Counted from the stretch's first letter, positions 45,448-53,991 are shown. The stretch: 64,000 bases of DNA from an uncultured Bacteroidota bacterium (GCA_903824785.1 CAIJYD010000106.1:25365-89364), one strand, 5' to 3'. Program-made: numbers and translations. Notes: generated from the letters alone by a model not told the origin.

Positions 45448-46668
45448 TCAGATTTTATATTGAGGTATTTTCATCCATTCACCGCCCTTTAAAGCTGATT
45501 GATGCGCAACAATACCAGCAACAGTCATATTCAGAGCTTTTGCGATATCAACGAGTGGTTTCCGATCCTGAAGAATTGCAGTAACGAATTCATCCATAAG
45601 CCTTCCATGGGATCCTCCGTGTCCACCTGCTTCAATGCTGGAAGGAAGAGACGGACGAGACAGGTCTGGAAGAACCTTTTCGAGTCCCTGGTATTTTCCA
45701 TAAAAAGAACCCTTTTGTCCACGAATTCGTCCTCTTTCTCCACCATCGCCGGGGGTATCCCAGCTGACAGCCATCCTCGACATTCCCCCTTCGCTTGTAC
45801 GAAATTGAGCAATTTCAGTACCAAATGAATTTTTATACTGATTATTTTCCTTCTTCAAATGGTCAACAATGCTTGGTAGTCCCAGGCAGGAAACATCAGT
45901 GAAACTTCCATCTGTTACACAAACATAGTAAGCATTAGAATGAGTTGGATAATATTGAGGTGGCAAACCAATGCGCCATCCTTTAAAGGAATCAATCGGA
46001 GTAGCCATATAATGATAATATTCGCCTTCCGAATAAACAAGTTTCCCTAACCCCCCGGAGTTATATATCTGGCGCATAGCATAAAGATCCTCATGAAATG
46101 CAGATGTTTCAAACATCATATATTTTAGTCCACTCTTCTTAACTGCCTCATACAATTTATCTGCATCTTCCAGAGATCCAAAAACCGCCGGAACATTCAC
46201 AGCCACGTGCTTGCCATACTTAAGCGCCTCTAAACAGTGCTTGTAATGACTTGGAGCGTCGGTGGAGATCATAACAGCCTCAATGGTTTTATCTTTAACA
46301 AGCTCCTCAAGTGAAGGATATGTCTTTTTACATCGCGTTACTTTCGCCAATTCAGCACAACGTTCTGGAATAAGATCGCTTACAGCTACGACTTCAACAT
46401 TGGGATGGTTCTGGAAACCAAAAGCAGCGCTGAATTTACATACACCATATCCAACTAAACCTACACGAATCTTTCGGTCTGAAACCGGAACCCAAACCCT
46501 TGAAGAATCTGGTTTTTCGGAAACATTCTCAAGGCCCTGAATAGTTGGCGCAGATTTACTTCCTTCTTTACAGCCAAACTGTTGCAGACCAAGTCCAACA
46601 GCTCCAAGTCCAGTTAGTTTAAGAAATCTACGACGACTGGATGACTGGTTAAACGGTTTATTACTCAT
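45448..46668 (-). CDS. Exported oxidoreductase A7 (Tat-lipoprotein, NVP type)
   Basis: 406 residues with Tat motif SRRRFLKLTG and lipobox LQQFGC (Cys33). Its core pairs with A1: PSIVDHLKKENNQYKNSFG and the AQFRTSEGG strand. YYPTHSNAYYVCV replaces the usual WYPTH, so the aromatic before the conserved His motif is Tyr. EVSCLG reads DVSCLG. NVP at the EKP site. It is 46 bp from A6 and 60 bp from A8. Confidence 0.85.
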   Translation of the reverse strand: MSNKPFNQSSSRRRFLKLTGLGAVGLGLQQFGCKEGSKSAPTIQGLENVSEKPDSSRVWVPVSDRKIRVGLVGYGVCKFSAAFGFQNHPNVEVVAVSDLIPERCAELAKVTRCKKTYPSLEELVKDKTIEAVMISTDAPSHYKHCLEALKYGKHVAVNVPAVFGSLEDADKLYEAVKKSGLKYMMFETSAFHEDLYAMRQIYNSGGLGKLVYSEGEYYHYMATPIDSFKGWRIGLPPQYYPTHSNAYYVCVTDGSFTDVSCLGLPSIVDHLKKENNQYKNSFGTEIAQFRTSEGGMSRMAVSWDTPGDGGERGRIRGQKGSFYGKYQGLEKVLPDLSRPSLPSSIEAGGHGGSHGRLMDEFVTAILQDRKPLVDIAKALNMTVAGIVAHQSALKGGEWMKIPQYKI

Positions 46669-46728
46669 GTGATAGTTTTTTAATAATATTGAAACTAGAT
46701 ATAAATTCGAAGATCTTCATGCATTATA

Positions 46729-48012
46729 TTAAAATGTGTATTGTGGAATTTTCATTAACTCTCCATCCTTCAAAGCAGATTTGTGAGCAACAATACTTCC
46801 GACCGTCATATTCAGAGCAACAGCAATATTAACCAGCGGTTTTCGATCTAAAAGAATTGCCGTTACGAATTCATCCATAAGCCTTCCATGAGAACCTCCA
46901 TGGCCACCAACTTCTACGCCAGAAGGAAGTGGCGGACGATTCAGATTTAAAAGGTTTTTTTCGAGCCCTTCAAACTTACCATAAAAGGAACCCTTTTGTC
47001 CGCGAATGCGCCCCTTCTCTCCACCATCGCCCGGTGTATCCCAACTCACAGTCATGCGGGACATTCCCCCTTCACTTGTCCGGAATAAAGCTACTTCAGT
47101 GCCAAATGGATTTTTATACTGGTTATTCTCAGGTTGCAATTTAATTCTGGTGCTAGGCATACCAAGACATGAAACTTCGGTAAAACTGCCGTCAGTCACT
47201 CCCACATAATAGGCATTTGAATGTGTTGGATACCATTGTGGTGGCATACCAATGCGCCAACCTTTATATGAATCGATCTCCTCACATCCATAGTGATAAT
47301 ATTCACCTTCTGAGTAAATAAGTTTCCCTAACCCACCTGAATTATAGATCTGGCGCATAGCGTAAAGATCCTCATGAAAGCATGAAGTCTCAAACATCAT
47401 GTATTTAAGACCGCTTTTTTTTACAGCTTCGTACACCTTGTCAGCATCTTCCAATGAACCGAATACTGCAGGAACATTTACAGCTACATGCTTTCCATGC
47501 TTAAGTGCCTCAATGCAGTGCCTAGCATGACTTGGAGCATCGGTCGAAATCATCACGGCGTCAATGGTTTTATCTTTAATGAGTTCTTCCAGTGAGGGAT
47601 AGGTCTTTTTACATCGTGTTACTCTTGCCAATTCCGCACAACGTTCTGGAATGAGGTCGCTTACAGCTACTACCTCAACGTTGGGATGGTTCTGGAAACC
47701 AAAAGCAGCACTGAATTTGCATACACCATATCCGACTAACCCTACACGGATCTTACGGTCTGAAACCGGAACCCAAACCCTGGAAGAATCAGGTTTTTCT
47801 GAAACATTATCAAGTCCCTGAATAGTTAGTGGTGTTTTGCCACTCTCTTTACAACCAATTTGCTGAAGGCCAAGAGCTACAACTCCAAGTCCAACCGACC
47901 CTAAAAACTTGCGCCTTGTAAAAGAATTATCTGCATCGGGTTTGTAAGAAAAGTTCTCTTTATTACTTTCCAAAATAAGTGACTCCTGATTCTTGATTTT
48001 AGATTTCATCAT
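46729..48012 (-). CDS. Exported oxidoreductase A8 (Tat-lipoprotein, NVP type)
   Basis: 427 residues if the ATG at 48012 (MMKSKIKNQE) is used; a frame to 48048 exists too. The Tat motif TRRKFLGSVG is unusually far in, near residue 33, after a polar stretch, and is followed by LQQIGC. Long n-regions like this occur also in A11 only. The first variable segment is YGCEEIDSYKGWRIG and the second PSTRIKLQPENNQYKNPF. EKP site is NVP. GGHGG is preceded by EV here (GVEVGGHGG). It follows B2 by 62 bp, opening the first group of four. Confidence 0.84.
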   Translation of the reverse strand: MMKSKIKNQESLILESNKENFSYKPDADNSFTRRKFLGSVGLGVVALGLQQIGCKESGKTPLTIQGLDNVSEKPDSSRVWVPVSDRKIRVGLVGYGVCKFSAAFGFQNHPNVEVVAVSDLIPERCAELARVTRCKKTYPSLEELIKDKTIDAVMISTDAPSHARHCIEALKHGKHVAVNVPAVFGSLEDADKVYEAVKKSGLKYMMFETSCFHEDLYAMRQIYNSGGLGKLIYSEGEYYHYGCEEIDSYKGWRIGMPPQWYPTHSNAYYVGVTDGSFTEVSCLGMPSTRIKLQPENNQYKNPFGTEVALFRTSEGGMSRMTVSWDTPGDGGEKGRIRGQKGSFYGKFEGLEKNLLNLNRPPLPSGVEVGGHGGSHGRLMDEFVTAILLDRKPLVNIAVALNMTVGSIVAHKSALKDGELMKIPQYTF

Positions 48013-48074
48013 CAAATAATTTATAAATTTAGTTCTGATTTCAACCAAAATAAACAGAGGATTTGTATATACTA

Positions 48075-49655
48075 TTAACGGGGTGAATCCTTAATCATCC
48101 TGTTTATTACATTAGCTGTTATTTTCTGTACATGAGGGTTCACACCGAATGTCCTGCCTCCAGGATTATGGCCGGCCGCAGCAGATCTGCTGTATGGATC
48201 TTTAGCATAAAGATAAGGCGGCTCCTCCATTCCGGCATCACCGGATGGAATATGTCCAGGGGGTTGTGATAATCCATCTGACCACCATATTGTTCCGGCA
48301 TTAAAGACCCAATTACCTTTAGGACAAGGATAAACAACTGCTGCATGAGGTATTAATGACTGTGAAAGGGGGCTGTCGGCCAGTATCTCTAGTCCTTTTA
48401 TTTCAGGCATTGGAGGTCCATGAAATTCCCATCCGATAATAGCAGGAATCTTGTCCCCATCCTTCATTCCTGTACCTTCATAAACCCAATTCCCTGAATT
48501 TTTAACTATCCAGTCTCCGTAACCTACTCCATGAGATGTAATCCCCATCAATTTTTCTTCATCTTTAAATGTTACATTAGGCGTTTTTGCAAAAGCACGC
48601 CCGGGAACTCCATTGAAACTATCATATAACATTAACTCCCCTCCAACAGAATTGCCACAAAAAAATGCTAAGCTTAATCCATTATCTCGAGCTTTAGTAG
48701 CTTCATCAAACATCTTTCTGGTCCAATATTCATCATGTCCTACTGAAAGAAATACCTTACTTAGACTTAATATATCAGGATCAAAATGAAGATCAAGATT
48801 TGAACAATATGTAACATCATATCCTTGCTGTTCAAGCCAGTAAGTCATAGGATGTTCCCATAAAAGGTATTCGCCTGAACCAGCCGAGAGTGGTGCCTCA
48901 AGTAGTTGGCAATATTTGGCATAAGGACGGTCAAAACTAACCCTGACATTCGGACCGGTGTACCATACTGATGTGCTACCGTCATCATATAATGAATCTC
49001 TTCCGGGCCATTTATTATAAGACTGCCATGTCAAATCGCTGACCTGACACAAAACATCCGATTTGCGATGTTCCTTAACAACAAATATCACATAACTTTG
49101 CTTTCCGAACGGTTCGTCACGGGATAGCTTACCAAGATAAACTCCGCTTGGCCAATCATTAGGAATAGTGAATGTTGTGGCTGTCTCCCAATTACATTCA
49201 CGAAGCCGCTCAATAGTCATCATCGGTACAGCTTGTGGACGTCCGGTAAATGAACCCAAACGTGCCATGTGGCGTCCCCCGGTACCTCCATAATAGCCCA
49301 TTCGGTAAATATCGATCAAAAATTTACCGGGAGGATCCATACTAACCTTAAAATCAATGCTTTCTCCGGGCAGAACGCTTGTTTTTGAGACAAACCCTTC
49401 AACACTCATGGAGCGCAGATAGCGAACCATTGGATATGAAGCCATGGTTACAGGGGTATCAAAACCCGTGAATTGGAGTTGCCATTCCACTGTCCCCGGC
49501 TTGCTGTTCTCAGCTTCAATTAATCCTGCTTTTTTTTTCTTCGTCTGTTCTGGAGAGGCAAATCCGTTCAATGGCATCATAGCACTGCCTAATCCTGCCA
49601 ATGCAGCACCCTTAAGGAGCTTTCTTCGTGTAATGTGAGATTCATTCTTGTTCAT
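48075..49655 (-). CDS. N,N-dimethylformamidase-beta-like protein B2 (Tat exported)
   Basis: 526 residues, a close paralogue of B1 over the whole length, with Tat motif TRRKLLKGAALAGLG. Key strings are the same (YRMGYYGGTGGRHMARLG, WYTGPNVRVSFDRPY, GHDEYWTRKM). They differ in the loop after FFCGNS, where B2 has VGGELMLYDSFNGVPGR and B1 has IHHQINLFDSYNRTPGR, and in a four-residue insertion nearby. B1 and B2 therefore probably act on related but different substrates. A 243-bp gap upstream, the longest in the array, contains a perfect palindrome at 49759-49776 and may hold an internal promoter. Confidence 0.76.
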   Translation of the reverse strand: MNKNESHITRRKLLKGAALAGLGSAMMPLNGFASPEQTKKKKAGLIEAENSKPGTVEWQLQFTGFDTPVTMASYPMVRYLRSMSVEGFVSKTSVLPGESIDFKVSMDPPGKFLIDIYRMGYYGGTGGRHMARLGSFTGRPQAVPMMTIERLRECNWETATTFTIPNDWPSGVYLGKLSRDEPFGKQSYVIFVVKEHRKSDVLCQVSDLTWQSYNKWPGRDSLYDDGSTSVWYTGPNVRVSFDRPYAKYCQLLEAPLSAGSGEYLLWEHPMTYWLEQQGYDVTYCSNLDLHFDPDILSLSKVFLSVGHDEYWTRKMFDEATKARDNGLSLAFFCGNSVGGELMLYDSFNGVPGRAFAKTPNVTFKDEEKLMGITSHGVGYGDWIVKNSGNWVYEGTGMKDGDKIPAIIGWEFHGPPMPEIKGLEILADSPLSQSLIPHAAVVYPCPKGNWVFNAGTIWWSDGLSQPPGHIPSGDAGMEEPPYLYAKDPYSRSAAAGHNPGGRTFGVNPHVQKITANVINRMIKDSPR

Positions 49656-49898
49656 GACTCGTAATTCTAGGTAGTTTATTTAAAATTTTCCAATCCTTCC
49701 CTTTACAAATTACCTTAAATATGTATTAAGGCTACTATTTGTGAAAACTGATTCCGATAGTTAAAATCTTTTAACTCCTTTTCTTTTATAAAATAATTAT
49801 TATGGGTTAAAAGTTATTCTTTTTGGTGACATAAGATCTTAATGCTGAAGGTACAATCTATTCATATATTATTTTTAAATTATTTATTGACAGTCATA
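49656..49898 (-). promoter_or_regulatory. Gap upstream of B2 with a perfect palindrome
   Basis: AGTTAAAA (49759-49766), TC, TTTTAACT (49769-49776) is an exact inverted repeat 104 bp upstream of the B2 start. It is the only long gap inside the array apart from those at the terminators and may carry an internal promoter with an operator. No -7 box of form TAnnTTTG was found on the minus strand. Confidence 0.35.
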
Positions 49899-51170
49899 TC
49901 AAATTCTATATTGCGGAATTTTCATTATCTCACCATCTTTTAAAGCCGATTGATGAGCTATAATCCCTGAAACTGTAAGATTAAGAGCCATTTCGATATC
50001 AACGAGTGGTTTGCGATCCTGAAGAATTGACAAAACGAAATCATTCATCAAAGCGCCATGAGAGCCATCATGACCACCCGGAGGAACGCCAGGAGGAATA
50101 GGAGGACGGTTCAGGTCAGGAAGATTTTTCTCATACCCAACATATTTCATGTTAAACATTCCAACTTCACCTTTATCGCTTTCCCCCTTCCCATAAAAAA
50201 ATCCCTTTTCACCCTGAACCCTGCCTATTACATCTATCAAGCCTGGAGTATCAGTTCTGGCCATTCTAGCTATTCCCCCTTCATTGGTTCTAAAAAGAGC
50301 TATCTCTGACGAAAATGGATTCTTATACTGATTATTTGCTGGTTTATCTGTGTTTATTAAACTCCCGATGCAAGAGACTTCAGTAAATGTACCATCAGTT
50401 ACCCCAATATAATAAGCATTGCTATGAGTTGGATACCACTGGGGTGGCATATCTAAACGCCAATTCTTATATGAACCAAGGGGGACTCCATTTCCTGTCA
50501 GGCTAGGGCCATGATAATATTCGCCTTCAGTATAAACCAGTTTGCCAAAACCACCTGCTTTATAGATCTGGCGCATTGCATAAATATCTTCATGAAAACA
50601 TGAAGTCTCAAACATCATATACTTCAGACCGCTCTTCTTCACCGCCTCCATAAGCATATCTGCCTCCTCCAAGGATCCAAATACTGCTGGTACGGCAGTG
50701 GCAACATGCTTTCCATGTTTGAGTACTTCTATGGCGTGCCTTGCATGGCTTGGCGCATCAGTACCACAAAAAATAGCTTCGATTTTATCATCCTTAACCA
50801 TTTCTTCCAGAGATGGATAAGTTTTTTTGCAATTAGTTATTTTTGCAAGCTCAGCACAACGGTCAGGAAAAAGATCGCTTACCGCAACCACTTCTACATT
50901 GGGATGGTTTTGAAAACCAAAGCTTGCCGCAAATTTACAAACACCATATCCTACCAGACCAACACGTAATTTACGATCTGAAAAAGGCACCCACCCTTCT
51001 GAAGGATTGCGCTTTGTACTCGTTGTCTCAAAGCCAGGTATAACAGGTTCTGCAGGCTTTCCTCCTTCAGAACAACCAACCTGTTGTAATCCGAGGGCTA
51101 CAGCACCAAGGCTGGTAATCTTAATGAAGTTACGTCTATTGGAAAATGGATTAACCGCTTTATTGCTCAT
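49899..51170 (-). CDS. Exported oxidoreductase A9 (Tat-lipoprotein, AVP type)
   Basis: 423 residues from the ATG at 51170 (MSNKAVNPFSNRRNFIK); the ATG at 51197 would add nine residues. Lipobox LQQVGC marks a Tat lipoprotein. The EKP site is AVP (KHVATAVPAVFG) and the strand before it IFCGTDAPSH, both shared in kind with A10. The first variable segment has an insertion GPSLTGNGVPLGSYKNW. A further insertion near residue 315, GKGESDKGEVGMFNMKYVG, is unique to this copy. C-terminal GGHDGSHGALMNDF differs from the usual GGHGGSHGRLMDEF. Confidence 0.84.
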   Translation of the reverse strand: MSNKAVNPFSNRRNFIKITSLGAVALGLQQVGCSEGGKPAEPVIPGFETTSTKRNPSEGWVPFSDRKLRVGLVGYGVCKFAASFGFQNHPNVEVVAVSDLFPDRCAELAKITNCKKTYPSLEEMVKDDKIEAIFCGTDAPSHARHAIEVLKHGKHVATAVPAVFGSLEEADMLMEAVKKSGLKYMMFETSCFHEDIYAMRQIYKAGGFGKLVYTEGEYYHGPSLTGNGVPLGSYKNWRLDMPPQWYPTHSNAYYIGVTDGTFTEVSCIGSLINTDKPANNQYKNPFSSEIALFRTNEGGIARMARTDTPGLIDVIGRVQGEKGFFYGKGESDKGEVGMFNMKYVGYEKNLPDLNRPPIPPGVPPGGHDGSHGALMNDFVLSILQDRKPLVDIEMALNLTVSGIIAHQSALKDGEIMKIPQYRI

Positions 51171-51230
51171 CTGAGTGTAATTAATAATTTCTGACAATTC
51201 AACTATTTAATTTTCATATATTTTCAATAA

Positions 51231-52475
51231 TTACAAACTGTATTGTGGAATTTTCATCATTTCTCCGTCTTTTAAAGCTGATTGATGCGCAACGATACCG
51301 GAAACAGTCATATTAAGAGCCATAGCAATGTCAACCAATGGTTTGCGATCCAGAAGAATTGCACTTACGAATTCATCCATAAGCCTTCCGTGAGAACCAC
51401 CATGGTCCCCGTCTATGCCTGCGCGCCCGACCACACTGGGAGGAAGAGATGGCCGCTCAAGAGATGGAAGAACCTTATCGAATCCTTCATATTTTCCAAT
51501 GTAAGCTCCTTTGATACCCCTGACTCTTCCAGATTCAGCATAAAAGCCGGGAGTATTCCAACAGACTGCCATCCTTGCCATGCCTTCATCGCTGGTTCGA
51601 TAAAGAGCAATCTCTGCAGTAAACGGGTTTTTATATTGATTGGTTACAGCCTTATTTCCATTATTTTTTCCTGGCATTCCCATACAGGATACTTCAGTAA
51701 ATGAGCCATTTGTAACTCCCACATAGTAGGCATTGGAATGAGTTGGATACCACTGAGGCGGAATACCGGCTCTCCAATTTTTATATGATCCAACCGCCGG
51801 AGCCGTTGAAGGAATTATACTTGGGCCATGAAAATACTCACCTTCGGCATATACTAACTTCCCAAAACCTCCGGCATTATAAATCTGACGCATAGCGTAA
51901 TTATCTTCACGAAAGCAGGACGTTTCGAACATCATATATTTCAATCCACTTGCCTTTACAACCCCAAAAAGTTTTTCGGCCTCTTCAATTGACCCAAATG
52001 CAGCAGGTACTGCTGAGGCCACATGTTTTCCATGATTCAAAACTTCAATGCAATGTTGCACGTGGCTGGGAGCATCAGTAGCCACAAATACTGCTTCAAT
52101 TTTATCATCTTTAACAAGTTCCTCTAGTGAAGGATATGTTTTATTGCAGCGACATTCTTTGGCTAATTCGGCACAACGATCAGGAAAAAGATCGCTTACC
52201 GCAACTATTTCAACATTTGGATGATCCTGAAAACCAAAGGCAGCTCCAAATTTTGACGCCCCATATCCAACAATCCCTACCCGGATTTTACGATCCGAAA
52301 CAGGCATCCACACTTTTGGAGCGTCTTGTTCATTTAACCCTCTCACACTTCCCTGTATTGTGGTTAATCCTCCTGGCACAAATGCCATATTAGGTGCCAC
52401 AGCTAATGAGGCAACTCCAACACCTGTTATTCCAATAAACTTTCGGCGATTAAACAATTGTGTTAATGGTTTCAT
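51231..52475 (-). CDS. Exported oxidoreductase A10 (soluble Tat type, AVP type)
   Basis: 414 residues with Tat motif NRRKFIGITGVGVASLAVAP and no lipobox Cys. The EKP site is AVP (KHVASAVPAAFG), preceded by VFVATDAPSH. The first variable segment HGPSIIPSTAPAVGSYKNW is the longest of that loop in the array. It has a GRAGIDGDHGGSHG insertion before the C-terminal domain, where others have GIEAGGHGGSHG. Together with A9 it forms a distinct subgroup. It is preceded by the terminator-like hairpin at 52507-52545, so its expression may differ from that of A11. Confidence 0.85.
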   Translation of the reverse strand: MKPLTQLFNRRKFIGITGVGVASLAVAPNMAFVPGGLTTIQGSVRGLNEQDAPKVWMPVSDRKIRVGIVGYGASKFGAAFGFQDHPNVEIVAVSDLFPDRCAELAKECRCNKTYPSLEELVKDDKIEAVFVATDAPSHVQHCIEVLNHGKHVASAVPAAFGSIEEAEKLFGVVKASGLKYMMFETSCFREDNYAMRQIYNAGGFGKLVYAEGEYFHGPSIIPSTAPAVGSYKNWRAGIPPQWYPTHSNAYYVGVTNGSFTEVSCMGMPGKNNGNKAVTNQYKNPFTAEIALYRTSDEGMARMAVCWNTPGFYAESGRVRGIKGAYIGKYEGFDKVLPSLERPSLPPSVVGRAGIDGDHGGSHGRLMDEFVSAILLDRKPLVDIAMALNMTVSGIVAHQSALKDGEMMKIPQYSL

Positions 52476-52506
52476 ATACTTAAACTAATTTTAAATTGTG
52501 AAAAAA

Positions 52507-52545
52507 CTGTACCGCCTGTTCTAGCTAAATGGGAAAGCGGTACAG
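52507..52545 (-). terminator. Terminator or attenuator between A11 and A10
   Basis: CTGTACCGC (52507-52515) and GCGGTACAG (52537-52545) form a perfect 9-bp stem with a 21-base loop. On the minus strand the stem is followed directly by six T. It lies 27 bp after the A11 stop and should end or attenuate the transcript there. Confidence 0.65.
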
Positions 52546-52571
52546 GTAACCTAAAAACCAATCTTCCAAAA

Positions 52572-53873
52572 TCAAAACATTTTATATTGAGGAATTTTCA
52601 TCCATTCGCCTCCCTTTAAGGCTGATTGATGAGCAACAACTCCCGATACTGTCAGATTCAAAGCCATAGCAATGTCAACAAGTGGTTTGCGATCCTGGAG
52701 GATTGACGTTATGAACTCATCCATAAGTAATCCATGCGTACCACCGTGACCTCCTGAATCAACACCTTTAGGCAGAGCCGGACGAATAAGGTCTGGAAGA
52801 TTTTTCTCCAACCCTTCATATTTTCCATAGAAAGAACCCTTTTGTCCGCGAATACGTCCTTTTTCTCCACTATCACCAGGAGTATCCCAACTTACAGCCA
52901 TCCGTGCCATCCCTCCATCACTTGTACGAAAGAGTGCTATTTCTGTGGCAAACGGGTTTTTGTAACGATTCTTGGTTTCAGAAAAAGTTTCCATCCAGCT
53001 TGGCATTCCGAGGCATGATACTTCAGTATAACTTCCTCCAGTTACGCACACATGATAGGCGCTTGAATGAGTCGGATACCATTGAGGCGGGCCACCAATG
53101 CGCCAGCCTTTATATGAATCGATTTGTTTAGCACTATAGTGATAGTATTCACCTTCCGAGTAAATGAGTTTACCAAATCCGCCGGCATTGTAGATCTGAC
53201 GCATTGCATAAAGATCCTCATGAAAGGCTGATGTTTCGAACATCATATACTTGAGTCCACTCTTTTTAACCTCTTCGTACAATTCATCTGCCTCTTCGAG
53301 AGATCCAAATACTGCAGGTACATTTACAGCTACATGCTTGCCGTGCCTAAGTGCTTCAATGCAGTGTCTCGGATGGCTTGGAGCATCTGTAGAGATCATC
53401 ACAGCCTCAATATCCTTGTCTTTTACGAGTTCCTCAAGTGACGGATAGGTCTTATTACACCTTGTTACTTTCGCCAATTCAGCGCAACGATCAGGATAAA
53501 GGTCGCTTACAGCTACTACCTCTACGTTTGGATGGTTCTGAAAACCAAAAGCAGCGCTGAACTTACAAACACCATACCCGACCAACCCGACGCGAACCTT
53601 ACGATCCGAAACCGGGACCCATACTTTAGATGAATCCGCTTTAATTGGAACATTCTCCAACCCCTGAATAGCTGGAGCAGGTTTACTCCCTCCCGAGCAG
53701 CCTATTTGCTGAAGCCCCATTGCTACAGCACCCATGCCAATAGAGGCCAAAAACATCCTTCTTTTGATTGTTTTTTTCCCATTTAAGTCAGATTCTGGTC
53801 CATTAGCAATATTATTAATACTTGAAGCATCATTTTTATTGCTATCTTTTTTCAAAACTGCTTTATCTTTCAT
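52572..53873 (-). CDS. Exported oxidoreductase A11 (Tat-lipoprotein, NVP type)
   Basis: 433 residues, the copy nearest susD. The Tat motif KRRMFLASIG comes late, near residue 38, after a polar n-region, and is followed by LQQIGC. Second variable segment: PSWMETFSETKNRYKNPF; YHVCVTGGSYTEVSCLG also departs from the usual YYIGV. The C-terminus has KGVDSGGHGGTHG. EKP site is NVP. It is flanked by hairpins on both sides, so it may be expressed mostly with susC/susD. Confidence 0.85.
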   Translation of the reverse strand: MKDKAVLKKDSNKNDASSINNIANGPESDLNGKKTIKRRMFLASIGMGAVAMGLQQIGCSGGSKPAPAIQGLENVPIKADSSKVWVPVSDRKVRVGLVGYGVCKFSAAFGFQNHPNVEVVAVSDLYPDRCAELAKVTRCNKTYPSLEELVKDKDIEAVMISTDAPSHPRHCIEALRHGKHVAVNVPAVFGSLEEADELYEEVKKSGLKYMMFETSAFHEDLYAMRQIYNAGGFGKLIYSEGEYYHYSAKQIDSYKGWRIGGPPQWYPTHSSAYHVCVTGGSYTEVSCLGMPSWMETFSETKNRYKNPFATEIALFRTSDGGMARMAVSWDTPGDSGEKGRIRGQKGSFYGKYEGLEKNLPDLIRPALPKGVDSGGHGGTHGLLMDEFITSILQDRKPLVDIAMALNLTVSGVVAHQSALKGGEWMKIPQYKMF

Positions 53874-53905
53874 TGATAAGTAATTATTTGTTTAAAGTTA
53901 AAAAG

Positions 53906-53962
53906 AACCTCCATGCTTTGATGATTTTTTCATCACTGTTATTGTAATAATACATGGAGGTT
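53906..53962 (-). terminator. Terminator hairpin after susD
   Basis: AACCTCCATG (53906-53915) pairs with CATGGAGGTT (53953-53962), a perfect 10-bp stem. A smaller inner hairpin GATGA/TCATC sits at 53920-53934. On the minus strand the outer stem is followed by CTTTTT. It begins 30 bp after the susD stop and should reduce read-through to A11, or protect the susCD message. Confidence 0.65.
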
Positions 53963-53991
53963 TATTTAGTAAGAACCAATGATCAGATGAC

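Noticed and set aside
35984..53873. Idea of a phase-variable shuffling locus (invertible paralogues with a recombinase)
   Set aside because: All genes have the same direction, each has its own full signal and start, and no recombinase gene or inverted crossover site is present.
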